A stretch of DNA of 64,000 nucleotides from Hoyosella levis (GCF_026008515.1 NZ_BQYM01000004.1:62001-126000), one strand, 5' to 3'; positions 1 to 8,711 are shown, counted from the stretch's first letter. A program made the numbers and translations. The notes: generated by a model from the sequence alone, not told the origin.

Positions 1-43
1 GTGACGGCCTGAGACGCCTGGGCCCACTGGCCTGGACCGCCGG

Positions 44-88
44 ATCGTGAAGATCCAGCCACGAGGGAGGTGGCTAGACCTTCACGAT
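44..88. repeat. Long intergenic palindrome, family A copy 1
   Basis: A 19-base arm (starting ATCGTGAAGATCC, positions 44-62) pairs with 70-88 (ending CTTCACGAT) across a 7-base loop; 17 of 19 positions match and the other two can form G-U pairs. Two related copies lie at 5170-5214 and 43333-43377 in the opposite orientation. It sits downstream of the collagen-like gene, so it may terminate transcription, but there is no T-run and the sequence is conserved between copies, which a simple terminator would not need. Confidence 0.7.
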
Positions 89-131
89 CGCGCACGTTTG
101 CGGGACCCGGATCGGCCAGGCCCACCTTCGA

Positions 132-1100
132 TCAGTCGAGGTCCAGGCTGACGGCAGTATCCAGGGCCACAGTGTTGAGCAAGGTAAGGCCCGCGGCGCT
201 CGCCCGCACCTCGATATAGCCGGTCGACTGGGACGTCACGGGAATGGCGAGGCCAGTGACGTTGCAGGTCGCCGTCGTGCCGAGCGAGATGATGCCCGTC
301 AATCCCGGCGTCGCGGTGCAGGTAGCGCCCGGAACAGCCGTCGGCGTTCCGCCCGGAGTCGACGCCAAGTACAACTGCGCCTCCACCGTGACCGTGGTGC
401 CCACGAGCGAAATCGCAGCAGTCGTCACGAACTGGCCGGTGATCCCGGTCAGCGTCGCATCAGCCGGGAAGACCTGCGTCACACGCTGCCGAGCCGGGTC
501 CGCGCTCGTCACGGAGGAATTCAGCTCCAGCAGTTGCCCGGATAGCGGAAGAATCGCAGTGGTCCCGGCCACGCCTCCGATGAGCGTGGTCAGGACTGCC
601 GGTCCACCCGCGAGCAGCATGGTCCCCTCACCGGCGGGGCCTGTCTCGCCAGCAGGTCCCGTGGCACCCGTCTCGCCCGCAGGCCCCGTGGCACCCGTCT
701 CGCCCGCAGGCCCCGTGGCACCCGTCTCGCCTGCCGGACCCGTGGCACCCGTCTCGCCTGCCGGGCCCGTCGGCCCCGCAGGGCCAGTGGGTCCTGCCGG
801 GCCCGTGGGGCCAGTCTCGCCTGCCGGACCCGTCGGCCCCGCAGGGCCAGTGGGTCCTGCCGGACCCGTGGGGCCCTCCTCGCATTGCCCGCCCGTGGAG
901 CCGACGCTTCCCAGCGAGCCCCCGGCCATGCATTCAGCGACGCTGATCGCCTGCACGCTCTTGCTCGCTGCCGGATGAGCCGTCGTGACAGTTGCTCCCG
1001 TCGCCTGGCCTGCGGCTATGGGAACGGCAGCCCCAAGGAAGGCATTGCCCGCGACCACGGACGCCGCGACCAGCAGCAAGCCCCGGTTCAAGTACTTCAT
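132..1100 (-). CDS. Secreted collagen-like protein with BclB-type C-terminal domain
   Basis: 322 residues. Residues 1-31 form a signal peptide with a hydrophobic core ending near AAVPIAAG. After a Ser/Gly-rich stretch with two Cys, residues 76-159 are 28 uninterrupted Gly-X-Y triplets ([12 protein letters not shown]), the collagen triple-helix pattern. Residues 160-322 are beta-rich and resemble the C-terminal domain of the Bacillus exosporium protein BclB (motifs such as [20 protein letters not shown] and LLNTVAL); this is my recognition, not a search. Such proteins are usually trimeric surface fibres. GGAGC lies 8 bases before the ATG. There is no LPXTG or C-terminal membrane anchor, so attachment to the cell is unknown. 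Confidence 0.85.
   Translation of the reverse strand: MKYLNRGLLLVAASVVAGNAFLGAAVPIAAGQATGATVTTAHPAASKSVQAISVAECMAGGSLGSVGSTGGQCEEGPTGPAGPTGPAGPTGPAGETGPTGPAGPTGPAGPTGPAGETGATGPAGETGATGPAGETGATGPAGETGATGPAGETGPAGEGTMLLAGGPAVLTTLIGGVAGTTAILPLSGQLLELNSSVTSADPARQRVTQVFPADATLTGITGQFVTTAAISLVGTTVTVEAQLYLASTPGGTPTAVPGATCTATPGLTGIISLGTTATCNVTGLAIPVTSQSTGYIEVRASAAGLTLLNTVALDTAVSLDLD
630..880 (-). repeat. Tandem coding repeat encoding Gly-X-Y triplets
   Basis: Units of 18 to 27 bases repeat almost perfectly inside the collagen-like gene; the plus strand reads repeatedly GGCCCCGTGGCACCCGTCTC. The ATG-distal part is made of a GETGATGPA unit and the ATG-proximal part of GPTGPA units. Near-identity at the DNA level suggests recent expansion and likely length variation between strains. 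Confidence 0.85.
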
Positions 1101-1309
1101 GTATTGCTCCAGTCTTCGGTATCACGAACGATGGAGCCAGTTGAACGCGAGTGAACACTTCGAGCCTCGGGATCCGAGCGAGAACTGGAGCAAGCACCGC
1201 GACTGGCCTACGCAACTAATGCCAGGCCAGGCAGGCCGCGCGGACGATACCTCGAACATCGTGCAGAAGCTGTGACGTGGCCGTTGCGCTCCATACACCG
1301 GCTGTAGAT

Positions 1310-1936
1310 TCAGAGTCGGCCTAGCCCTGACGCACCGCGCCCCCCAACTCCGGGATTGGGGAGGATTGGCAGAGCGTTGGCCCTCGCTACCGCTGCGGCG
1401 CGGGCTGCTTTTAGTGTCATATAGAAGTGATTGTGGCTGTTCTGGTCCAGGTTAAGGGGAAGGTCTACATGCCGGATCAGGTCAGCCTCGGCGAGCCACG
1501 GCTCCGGGCGCTCGAGCCACGACACGAACGCATGTTCCTCCATCCATGAAGACAACACTGACTCACCAGCGACGAACGTGCGTCTGCCGCCCGATCCCAC
1601 CCGCCGCAGCTCGATGTCGAGTTCATCGGCGAGGAGGCAACCCAATGTCTTCCTCAGCGTTGAACCTTCTGCATTTCCTGCATAGTGGGTTCGGATTCTC
1701 GTTCTGAGGTTCTGCCTACTGGGCGGTTTCCCGTTCTGCGGTGGTGCGCTAGGACTTATTCCTGCGTAGAGAAGAGCGAGCGAGCCATTGCGGATGCATT
1801 CCGTCGTGTCAATCCCGCCTGGGATCTGGTTGAACCACCAAAGGTAGACGCCTGGGGCTGCAGGCACCGGAGACTGCTTTTGCAGCACGTCCTTTCGACC
1901 GTATTTCGCTGGGCGGATCAGATCCTCAGAATGCAT
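1310..1936 (-). CDS. GIY-YIG domain protein
   Basis: 208 residues. The N-terminal half shows the pattern of the GIY-YIG nuclease superfamily: PGVYLWWF near residue 28 in place of GIY, LLYAGIS near residue 55 in place of YIG, then LRTRIRTHY with the conserved Arg, and an STLRKTLGCLL stretch. Stand-alone proteins of this type are common in bacteria and their substrates are mostly unknown. Base composition looks lower in GC than the neighbours by eye, suggesting transfer. It stands alone between a secreted protein and a hydrolase. Whether it is an active nuclease cannot be told. Confidence 0.6.
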   Translation of the reverse strand: MHSEDLIRPAKYGRKDVLQKQSPVPAAPGVYLWWFNQIPGGIDTTECIRNGSLALLYAGISPSAPPQNGKPPSRQNLRTRIRTHYAGNAEGSTLRKTLGCLLADELDIELRRVGSGGRRTFVAGESVLSSWMEEHAFVSWLERPEPWLAEADLIRHVDLPLNLDQNSHNHFYMTLKAARAAAVARANALPILPNPGVGGRGASGLGRL

Positions 1937-2119
1937 GCAGGAATCATGCTATAGACCGGCCTGCCTAGGCCACTGTTCCAAGTGTCCGAGCTTGGCGAAG
2001 CGCCCTTGCCCACCTCTAGCCTTCCCTCACCGGCAACCCGGCATGGCCAAATGAGGCTTGGCGACGACGCCGCCCGGGTACGATGCGCCCACAAGCGCGT
2101 CGATGAGAGGGAGTGCGGG

Positions 2120-2956
2120 ATGAGTGGATCCAATCACGACGTAGGCGCCCGGATGCACTTCGTCCGCGCCGGGGCGGGACGTCCACTGCTGCTCGTGCAC
2201 GGACTCGGGTCAAGCGTGCGCAACTGGGACCCGGTGCTATCCACGCTGGCCGGCGAGCGCGACGTCTATGCCGTGGACCTGCCCGGGTTCGGGGACAGCC
2301 CGGCATTGTCCGGCGAGGTCACCATCGCGGCCCTCACCGATGCGGTCGAGGGATTCATCGCCAAGCGCGACCTGCACGACGTCGATATCGTGGGCAGCTC
2401 GATGGGCGCGCGCATGGTGCTGGAGATGGCGCGGCGCGGATACGCGGGCGCGGTGGTGGCTCTCGACCCTGGTGGTTTCTGGACCGATGGGGAGGTCCGG
2501 GTCTTCGGCGCCTCCATCAAGGCGTCGGTAGCCCTGGTTCGCCGCATCCAACCGCTGCTTCCCACGCTGACGCGCAGCAGCGTCGGGCGCACCGCGTTGC
2601 TGCTGCAGTTCTCGGCCAAGCCGTGGCGGCTGGAGCCGCGACTGGTTCTCAATGAGCTGCGCGGCTTCGCGGACTCCCCCAGCCTTGACGAGGCGCTGCA
2701 TTCCCTGGTGCACGGCCCCAAGCAGGAGGGGCCGGCAGCGGGGACGCAGCACGGCGCGGTGACCATCGGGTGGGGGCGCAACGACCGCGTCACGCTTCCC
2801 CGGCAGGCGAAGCGGGCGCAAGATCTCTTTCCTGGCGCGGACCTGCACTGGTTCGACGACTGCGGCCACTTCCCGCACTGGGACCAGCCCGAGGAAGCAG
2901 CACGGCTGATCCTCGACGCCACCTGGGCTGCCCCGCCCGAAGGCCCGGAAAGCTAG
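2120..2956 (+). CDS. Alpha/beta-fold hydrolase
   Basis: 278 residues from the ATG at 2120, chosen because a GAGAGGG ribosome-binding site lies 9-15 bases upstream and family similarity starts just after it. Landmarks: oxyanion loop HGLGSS, nucleophile elbow GSSMGA (Ser), acid near GRNDRV and catalytic His in GHFPHWD. The cap region has Pro- and Arg-rich helices. The fold is shared by esterases, lipases, epoxide hydrolases and dehalogenases; there is no sequence feature that fixes the substrate. It ends only 5 bases from the convergent aconitase gene. Confidence 0.8.
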   Translation: MSGSNHDVGARMHFVRAGAGRPLLLVHGLGSSVRNWDPVLSTLAGERDVYAVDLPGFGDSPALSGEVTIAALTDAVEGFIAKRDLHDVDIVGSSMGARMVLEMARRGYAGAVVALDPGGFWTDGEVRVFGASIKASVALVRRIQPLLPTLTRSSVGRTALLLQFSAKPWRLEPRLVLNELRGFADSPSLDEALHSLVHGPKQEGPAAGTQHGAVTIGWGRNDRVTLPRQAKRAQDLFPGADLHWFDDCGHFPHWDQPEEAARLILDATWAAPPEGPES

Positions 2957-2961
2957 GTTCG

Positions 2962-4884
2962 TCAGTCGGCGAGCTGCGGGATGATGCCACCGGCGAGGAT
3001 CGTGTCTATCTGCCGCTGCGACATCCGGTGCCGCACTTCGATCTCTGTGTCCTTCGTCGTGTTGCGCATCGTGAAGCTCGACTTGGTCGCTAGCGACTCC
3101 CTGAGGTTGTCGATGTCGAGCTCATCGCCCTCGTCGATGCGGTCATAGTCGGCCGGGTCGCCGAACTCGAGGGGAACGACACCAAAGTTGGCGAGGTTCT
3201 GCCAATGGATGCGGGCAAACGACTTCGCGATCACGAGGCGCAGGCCGAGATACCGGGGAGCGATGGCAGCGTGCTCGCGCGAGGACCCCTGGCCGTAGTT
3301 CTCGCCGCCGAGGATGATGTGCGGGTCGGTGGCCCGGTCCTTGTATGTCTCGTCGACTCGGGCGAAGCTGAACTCCGCGAGCTTGGGGATGTTCGACCGG
3401 TAGGGCAGCGCTCGCGCGCCCGCGGGGGAAATGTCATCGGTCGAGATGTCATCGCCGACCTTGAGCAGTACCGGCGCCTCGAGCCGGTCCGGGAGCGGCT
3501 CGAAATCCGGCAAGGAACTGATGTTCGGCCCTCGGACCAGCTCGGTCCTCTCATCGTTGTCGGGCGGTGGAGTGAGCATGGCCCGGTTGACCGCGGATCG
3601 CTGCGGCAACTGGATGGCCGGATAGTCGACGTTGTTCTCGCTCGCCCAGTCGCGGGGATCGGTGATCCTGCCCGTCAGCGCTGAGGCCGCCGCGGTCTCC
3701 GGGCTGCACAGCCATACGGAATCCTCCTTGGTGCCCGATCGGCCCGGGAAGTTCCGCGGGAACGTGCGCAGCGAGTTGTGGCCGGTGGCGGGCGCTTGAC
3801 CGATCCCGATGCAGCCCATGCAGCCGGACTGGTGGATCCGGGCGCCGGCCTTGATGAGGTCCGTCGTGGCGCCCATATCGGTGAGGTCGGCGAGGATCTG
3901 GCGGGAACTGGGGTTCACGTCGAAGCTGACCGCCGCATCGGTTTGCCGTCCCGCGACCATCGCCGCGGCGATGGCGAAGTCGCGAAGGCCTGGGTTCGCC
4001 GAAGAGCCGATCACGACCTGGCTGACCGGTTTCCCGGCGACCTCGCGCACCGGTACGACCTTGTCGGGCGCGGAGGGCATCGCGATCAGGGGCTCGATCG
4101 TCGAGAGATCAATGTGCTCGGTGACATCGTAGGTAGCTCCGGGATCCGCCCGCAGCTCCACGAAGTCGTCCTCCCGATCCTCGGCGCGGAGGAACTCGCG
4201 CACCGCCTCGTCGGCCGGGAACACGGAAGTGGTGGCGCCGAGCTCGGCGCCCATGTTGGCGATCACATGCCGATCCATCGCGGCGAGGGTCTCGAGGCCC
4301 GGTCCGTAGTACTCGATGATCCGCCCGACTCCGCCCTTGACGCTGTGCCTGCGCAGCATCTCCAGGATCACGTCCTTCGCCGAGCACCACGGGGGCAGCT
4401 CCCCCGTCAGCTCGACGCCCCAGATTTCCGGCATCCTCAGGTACAGGGGCCGCCCGGCGATGGCGAGGGCTACCTCGAGCCCGCCCACCCCGATGGCGAG
4501 CATCCCGAGCGACCCCGCCGCGGGGGTGTGCGAGTCCGAGCCCACCATGGTCTTGCCGGGCTTGCCGAACCGTTGCATGTGGGTGGGGTGGGAGACGCCG
4601 TTGCCGGCCTTGGAGTACCAGATCCCGAAGCGCTCGCACGCGCTGCGCAGGAACTCGTGGTCCTCGGCGTTGCGCTCGTCGGCCTGCAGCAGGTTGTGGT
4701 CCACATACTGCACGCTGACCTCGGCGTGGGTGCGGTCGAGGCCGAGGGCCTCGAGCTCCTGCATGACCAGTGTCCCGGTCGCGTCCTGGGTCAGTGTCTG
4801 GTCCACGCGCAGCGCGATCTCGGCGCCGGGCGTCAGATCACCTGATTCGAGATGGGACGCGATGAGCTTCGTCGCGAGATTCAT
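2962..4884 (-). CDS. Aconitate hydratase, LeuC-LeuD-like (Aquifex-type)
   Basis: 640 residues from the ATG at 4884 (AAGGAG seven bases upstream). It interconverts citrate and isocitrate in the TCA cycle. The first about 420 residues resemble LeuC-type dehydratase domains (GKTMVGSDSHT at 109-119, and a CMGC pair at 355/358), and the last about 150 the swivelling LeuD domain (GGENYGQGSSREHA). Length fits the short, about 640-residue aconitase class rather than the 900-residue AcnA. Odd point: the place where family members usually have GSCTN, the first cluster cysteine, reads GSSANP (Ser294). A stretch of overlapping inverted repeats 40-64 bases upstream may be an operator. Confidence 0.85.
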   Translation of the reverse strand: MNLATKLIASHLESGDLTPGAEIALRVDQTLTQDATGTLVMQELEALGLDRTHAEVSVQYVDHNLLQADERNAEDHEFLRSACERFGIWYSKAGNGVSHPTHMQRFGKPGKTMVGSDSHTPAAGSLGMLAIGVGGLEVALAIAGRPLYLRMPEIWGVELTGELPPWCSAKDVILEMLRRHSVKGGVGRIIEYYGPGLETLAAMDRHVIANMGAELGATTSVFPADEAVREFLRAEDREDDFVELRADPGATYDVTEHIDLSTIEPLIAMPSAPDKVVPVREVAGKPVSQVVIGSSANPGLRDFAIAAAMVAGRQTDAAVSFDVNPSSRQILADLTDMGATTDLIKAGARIHQSGCMGCIGIGQAPATGHNSLRTFPRNFPGRSGTKEDSVWLCSPETAAASALTGRITDPRDWASENNVDYPAIQLPQRSAVNRAMLTPPPDNDERTELVRGPNISSLPDFEPLPDRLEAPVLLKVGDDISTDDISPAGARALPYRSNIPKLAEFSFARVDETYKDRATDPHIILGGENYGQGSSREHAAIAPRYLGLRLVIAKSFARIHWQNLANFGVVPLEFGDPADYDRIDEGDELDIDNLRESLATKSSFTMRNTTKDTEIEVRHRMSQRQIDTILAGGIIPQLAD

Positions 4885-4923
4885 CAGCACTCCTTGTTCG
4901 GATTCGATCTTCCGCCCGGCAGG

Positions 4924-4947
4924 CGCCACATGTGGCGTGCGCCACAT
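4924..4947. promoter_or_regulatory. Overlapping palindromes, putative operator of the aconitase gene
   Basis: CGCCACATGTGGCG (4924-4937) is a perfect 14-base palindrome; the sequence then continues ATGTGGCG-TG-CGCCACAT (4930-4947), a second perfect inverted repeat sharing a half-site. Three CGCCACAT half-sites in alternating orientation lie 40-60 bases before the aconitase ATG. This looks like a binding site for a dimeric repressor; it does not match the corynebacterial AcnR site as I remember it. The regulator is unknown. Confidence 0.5.
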
Positions 4948-5169
4948 CCGCTCCCCCCAGTGTGGTGCAAGGTCGCGATCAGTTCCACCCTTGCCGTGCG
5001 AACGCCGGGATTCGCGACGACGCTCTCCAGATAGGAGACGATCGCGAGGGGCCGTGAGCCGGTCACTCCACCGGCCGTGCGCCTGGAGCGCCACCTCGGC
5101 CCGCACGAGGCGGCAATCCGGTTCGGCCCGGGCAGGCGGGAATCATTCCGCCCTTCGGCGCGCCCCTCG

Positions 5170-5214
5170 AACATGGAAATCTAGCCACGCGTGGTGTGGC
5201 GGAATCTTCACGAT
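5170..5214. repeat. Long intergenic palindrome, family A copy 2
   Basis: Reverse orientation relative to copy 1: the right arm reads GTGGCGGAATCTTCACGAT and the left arm AACATGGAAATCTAGCCAC. Arms are less perfect than in copy 1, but the ATCGTGAAGAT and GCCAC blocks are shared. Confidence 0.6.
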
Positions 5215-5348
5215 CACATTCGTGGAATGAACTTTGCGAGGCCTTTTCGAGAACTGCTGGCACAAGCTTGACCGCAGCAGCGGAAGCAAAATCCACGCCG
5301 TCCCTCAATGCTGCATTGAGCATGCGGTCAATAACTGCACCAAGAAAC

Positions 5349-5392
5349 CCTGGATCCGCGACCTTTGCATGGTGCGCAGCCGCGGATCCAGG
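5349..5392 (-). terminator. Hairpin terminator for the small secreted-protein gene
   Basis: Arms CCTGGATCCGCG (5349-5360) and CGCGGATCCAGG (5381-5392) are perfectly complementary. On the minus strand the hairpin is followed by GTTTCTT. It begins 16 bases past the stop codon of the gene at 5408-5680. Confidence 0.7.
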
Positions 5393-5407
5393 TTCGTCGG
5401 TCCTGGC

Positions 5408-5680
5408 TCAGAAGAGACTGGGCAAAATGCCGATCCCCTGGCCTATCACGTCGGCCGTGCCCGTGATCGCGGTCTCGCCGAGGTCGAAGGCCGGGCCTGC
5501 CCAGCCGTATCCATAATAGGGATAGTAGTTGGGCGTGTAGACGCTGAGCAGGGGAAGCAATTCCATGCTGCCGATCGACAATGTGGACGAGAGGTCCTGG
5601 GCATTGGCCACGGACGGGGCACCAGAAATTACTATTGCGCTCGCCACAGCAGCGATAGCCGCTCGAGTCGGGTTCTTCAT
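5408..5680 (-). CDS. Small secreted Tyr/Gly-rich protein, unknown function
   Basis: 90 residues with a clear Sec signal peptide (residues 1-27, KNPTR basic start, hydrophobic core, cleavage after SVANA). The mature part of about 63 residues has a cluster of tyrosines (NYYPYYGYGWAG) and a Gly/Ile-rich tail ending in LPSLF. AAAGGAG precedes the ATG by 5 bases and a hairpin terminator follows, so it is a self-contained unit. I do not recognise the family. The aromatic and small-residue pattern would fit a cell-envelope protein. Confidence 0.75.
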   Translation of the reverse strand: MKNPTRAAIAAVASAIVISGAPSVANAQDLSSTLSIGSMELLPLLSVYTPNYYPYYGYGWAGPAFDLGETAITGTADVIGQGIGILPSLF

Positions 5681-6042
5681 GCCATCTCCTTTGATCCAGC
5701 CCCACCCTGAGAAAAAGACTAGTGATGCACATCATATTTGTATGTCCTGTTTTTGCCTTACATAGGAACTGGGGGCTCTCCCGGCCACTCATCGCCCGCG
5801 CCGCTGCCCCAGCCCAACCGCTGCCCATTCGGCCGCCACCTCCGTCGCGCAGCCTCGGTCGAGCACCCCCTTCACGCGGCCACCGTCCTTCACACGGCCA
5901 GTGGAAACTATTCCCCCGTGGAGCGGGAAAAGTTTCCACTGGGAGCGACGGGCCGACGGAGCCGGACAGCCGAGGCGAGCCAGCTGAGCCGCGACCGCGC
6001 GTGGCGGGTGCGCAAACCCAGGGGATGCGGTTTAGTGGTGGG
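5681..6042. other. Divergent intergenic region
   Basis: Separates the secreted-protein gene (minus) from the FAD dehydrogenase (plus). An AT-rich patch at 5716-5770 next to the secreted-protein start probably contains its promoter. The family D palindrome copy 1 lies at 5900-5940. No gene is supported. Confidence 0.5.
5900..5940. repeat. Long intergenic palindrome, family D copy 1
   Basis: AGTGGAAACTATTCCC (5900-5915) pairs with GGGAAAAGTTTCCACT (5925-5940) with one mismatch. Other copies are at 36730-36768, 51576-51626 and 52902-52944. This copy lies between divergent genes, where a terminator would not be expected. Confidence 0.75.
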
Positions 6043-7713
6043 ATGGCGTCGCTGCGGTCTCCGGATGTGGTCATTGTTGGTGCTGGGCTAGCTGGGCTGG
6101 TAGCCGCCCATGAGCTGGTGCGGGCGGGCAAGCGGGTGACCATCGTCGACCAGGAGAACCGGGGCAACCTGGGCGGGCAGGCATTCTGGTCGCTGGGTGG
6201 CTTGTTCCTGGTGGATTCGCCGGAGCAGCGGCGCATGCGCATCAAGGACTCGGTGGAGCTGGCGTGGCAGGACTGGCAGGGCTCGGCGGGCTTCGATCGG
6301 CCGGATGAGGATACGTGGGGCGAGCGATGGGCGCGCGCGTACGTGGAGTTCGCCGCGACAACGAAGCGCCAGTACTTGCATGATCTGGGCCTGCGGTTCA
6401 CGCCCCTTGTGGGGTGGGCGGAGCGAGGCGGGGGTCTTGCTGGCGGGCATGGCAACTCGGTGCCGCGCTTCCATCTGGCGTGGGGCACGGGCCCGGCGGT
6501 GATGGGCATCTTCGCGGATCGTGTGCTCGATGCCGAGAAGCGGGGGCTGGTGGAGCTGCGGTTCCGGCATCGGGTCGATGAGCTGATCGTCGAGGAAGGC
6601 GCGGTGGTGGGGATTCGCGGTGCGGTGCTCGAGCCCTCGGACGCGGAGCGCGGGGTCGCCTCGTCGCGGACTGTGATCGATGACTTCGAGGTGCGCGCCC
6701 CGGCGGTGATCGTCGCGGCGGGCGGGATCGGCCACAATCATGAGCTGATCCGCCGCAACTGGCCCACCGAGCGGCTTGGACCATGCCCGGCGACGATGAT
6801 CTCGGGCGTTCCCGCGCATGTGGACGGGCGCATGCTGGGCATCACGGAGGCCGCGGGCGGGCGGATCGTCAATCGGGATCGCATGTGGCACTACACCGAG
6901 GGCATCAACAACTGGGATCCGATCTGGCCGGATCATGCGATCCGCATCATCCCGGGGCCGTCGTCGATGTGGTTCGATGCGGCGGGCAACCGGCTGGCTG
7001 CTCCGAACTTCCCGGGCTTCGATACGAACGCGACCATGAAGGCGATCCTGGCCACGGGCCATGACTACTCGTGGTTCGTGCTGACCCAGACGATCATCGA
7101 GAAGGAGTTCGCGCTCTCGGGCTCGGAGCAGAACCCGGATATCACCGGCAAGGACCTGAAGCTGACGCTGTCGAGCCGCATCAGCAAGGGCGCGCCAGGC
7201 CCGGTGGAGGCGTTCAAGCAGCATGGGGCTGATTTCGTGGTCGCTGACTCGCTGCCTGAACTGGTGGCGGGGATGAACCGCATCGCGCGCGGCCCCGAGA
7301 TCGAGCTGGCCCGCCTGGAGAAGCAGATCGTGGCGCGGGATCGCGAGGTTGCCAACAAGTTCTCGAAGGACGCGCAGGTCATGGCGATCCACAATGCGCG
7401 CCGGTACCTGGGCGACAAGCTGGCGCGCGCTGTTCCGCCGCATCGCATCCTGGACCCGGAGCATGGCCCATTGATCGCGGTGCGGTTGAACATCCTGACC
7501 CGCAAGACGCTCGGCGGGCTGCAGACCAATCTTGATTCGCAAGTGCTGCGTGGTGACGGCACGCCCATGCCGGGCCTGTACGCGGCGGGCGAGATCGCCG
7601 GTTTTGGTGGCGGTGGCGTGCACGGCTACAACGCGTTGGAAGGCACGTTCCTCGGTGGCTGCATCTTCTCGGGCCGGGCCGCTGGGCTCGCTCTCGGAAA
7701 GGAGCAGGCATGA
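6043..7713 (+). CDS. FAD-binding dehydrogenase (fumarate reductase/KstD-like)
   Basis: 556 residues from the ATG at 6043 (an ATG at 6025 is an alternative). The N-terminus is a dinucleotide-binding fold, VVIGAGLAGLVAAHEL, followed by the Gly-rich loop GGQAFWSLGG. The C-terminal FAD motif AGEIAGFGGGGVHGYNALEG is typical of the FAD_binding_2 family that includes 3-ketosteroid dehydrogenases and fumarate reductases. Similar to M. tuberculosis Rv0785, whose substrate is not established. The stop overlaps the next start by ATGA, so it is co-translated with an SDR; the pair probably acts on the same alcohol/ketone substrate. Confidence 0.85.
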   Translation: MASLRSPDVVIVGAGLAGLVAAHELVRAGKRVTIVDQENRGNLGGQAFWSLGGLFLVDSPEQRRMRIKDSVELAWQDWQGSAGFDRPDEDTWGERWARAYVEFAATTKRQYLHDLGLRFTPLVGWAERGGGLAGGHGNSVPRFHLAWGTGPAVMGIFADRVLDAEKRGLVELRFRHRVDELIVEEGAVVGIRGAVLEPSDAERGVASSRTVIDDFEVRAPAVIVAAGGIGHNHELIRRNWPTERLGPCPATMISGVPAHVDGRMLGITEAAGGRIVNRDRMWHYTEGINNWDPIWPDHAIRIIPGPSSMWFDAAGNRLAAPNFPGFDTNATMKAILATGHDYSWFVLTQTIIEKEFALSGSEQNPDITGKDLKLTLSSRISKGAPGPVEAFKQHGADFVVADSLPELVAGMNRIARGPEIELARLEKQIVARDREVANKFSKDAQVMAIHNARRYLGDKLARAVPPHRILDPEHGPLIAVRLNILTRKTLGGLQTNLDSQVLRGDGTPMPGLYAAGEIAGFGGGGVHGYNALEGTFLGGCIFSGRAAGLALGKEQA

Positions 7714-8516
7714 GCACGACAAAGACGGCCCTCGTCACGGGCGCGTCCTCGGGGATCGGACTGGCCACGGCGGCGGCACTGGTGCAGCGCGGCTACCGGG
7801 TGATCGGCACGAGCCGCGATCCGAGCTCGATCCCGGAGTCGCTGCGGCTGCCGGGCGTGGAGTACCTGCGGCTCGATCTCGCCGACGAGGTTTCCCTCGC
7901 GGCACTCGCCGGGCAGGCCGGCGCGGTGGATGTGCTGGTCAACAATGCCGGGGAGAGCCAGTCTGGCCCGCTCGAGGAGCTGCCCCGCGAGGCCCTGGAG
8001 CGACTGTTCCAGGTGAACGTGATCGGAGCGGTGCGGCTCACCCAGTTGTTGCTGCCAGGGATGCGGGAGCGCCGCTTCGGCCGGGTAGTGATGGTCGGCT
8101 CGATGCTGGCGAGCTTCCCGCTGGCGTACCGGTCGTCGTATGTGGCGTCGAAGGCCGCGATCAAGGGGTTCGCGGAGGCGGCCCGGCTCGAGCTCGCCCC
8201 GTTCGGCGTGGGCATCACCACCGTGGAGCCTGGCTCGATCAACACGGGCATCAGTGAGCGGCGCACCAAGTATCTCCGCGAGGACTCCCCCTACAGCGAG
8301 GGCTTCACGACGGCGATCTCGACGCTCGACGCGAAGGAAGCGACGGGTATTACCGCCGATCAGGTTGCTGCCAGGATCATCGAGGCGATCGAGGCATCGT
8401 CGCCCGCGCCCTTCTATGCGGTGGGCTCGAACGCTCCGGTCGTGTTCGTGCTCAAGCGCCTCGCGCCGCGCCGGTTGGTGGAGAAGATCGTGGCACGCAA
8501 GTTCGGGCTTGCCTGA
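7710..8516 (+). CDS. SDR family NAD(P)-dependent oxidoreductase
   Basis: 268 residues, classical short-chain dehydrogenase: cofactor motif TGASSGIG at residues 10-17, NNAG near 74, and the catalytic Ser with YVASK (Tyr and Lys) near 149-153. The first strand ends without an acidic residue and TSRDP follows strand 2, which suggests NADP. The start overlaps the FAD dehydrogenase stop (ATGA), indicating one operon. Substrate unknown. Confidence 0.88.
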   Translation: MSTTKTALVTGASSGIGLATAAALVQRGYRVIGTSRDPSSIPESLRLPGVEYLRLDLADEVSLAALAGQAGAVDVLVNNAGESQSGPLEELPREALERLFQVNVIGAVRLTQLLLPGMRERRFGRVVMVGSMLASFPLAYRSSYVASKAAIKGFAEAARLELAPFGVGITTVEPGSINTGISERRTKYLREDSPYSEGFTTAISTLDAKEATGITADQVAARIIEAIEASSPAPFYAVGSNAPVVFVLKRLAPRRLVEKIVARKFGLA

Positions 8517-8711
8517 GCAGCTCGATCTCCAGCGCGCGATGCGGGAGCAGCCCCGCTGGTTCCCTGCGGCCGCTATGAGCCTCGCCACAGTGCCGGCTTG
8601 ATCGGCCCGCTCCTCACGCGAGCGTCGGAGCAGCCCACTATTATCGGATGCGTACGACACCTGCGTGGCACCGCTGCGTGCCGTGGTTGATCCGAGGGAA
8701 GGGATGGTTCC

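Larger units (their letters stand above)
4885..5407. other. Non-coding stretch upstream of aconitase
   Basis: No convincing gene. It holds, from left to right on the plus strand, the overlapping inverted repeats at 4924-4947, the family A palindrome at 5170-5214, and the terminator hairpin at 5349-5392. Minus-strand open frames cross all of these structures and lack a ribosome-binding site. Confidence 0.6.

Noticed and set aside
630-880. Possible CRISPR-like repeat array
   Set aside because: Repeats are contiguous, without spacers, and in frame as Gly-X-Y codons.
3778-4845. 355-codon plus-strand frame inside aconitase
   Set aside because: Antisense shadow; aconitase on the minus strand is unambiguous.
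5063-5323. 86-codon minus-strand frame upstream of aconitase
   Set aside because: The first part looks protein-like, but it has no ribosome-binding site, runs through the family A palindrome and ends in Arg/Pro-rich noise.
6088-7722. 544-codon open frame antisense to the FAD dehydrogenase
   Set aside because: Arg/His/Ala-rich translation with no domain; shadow of a real high-GC gene.
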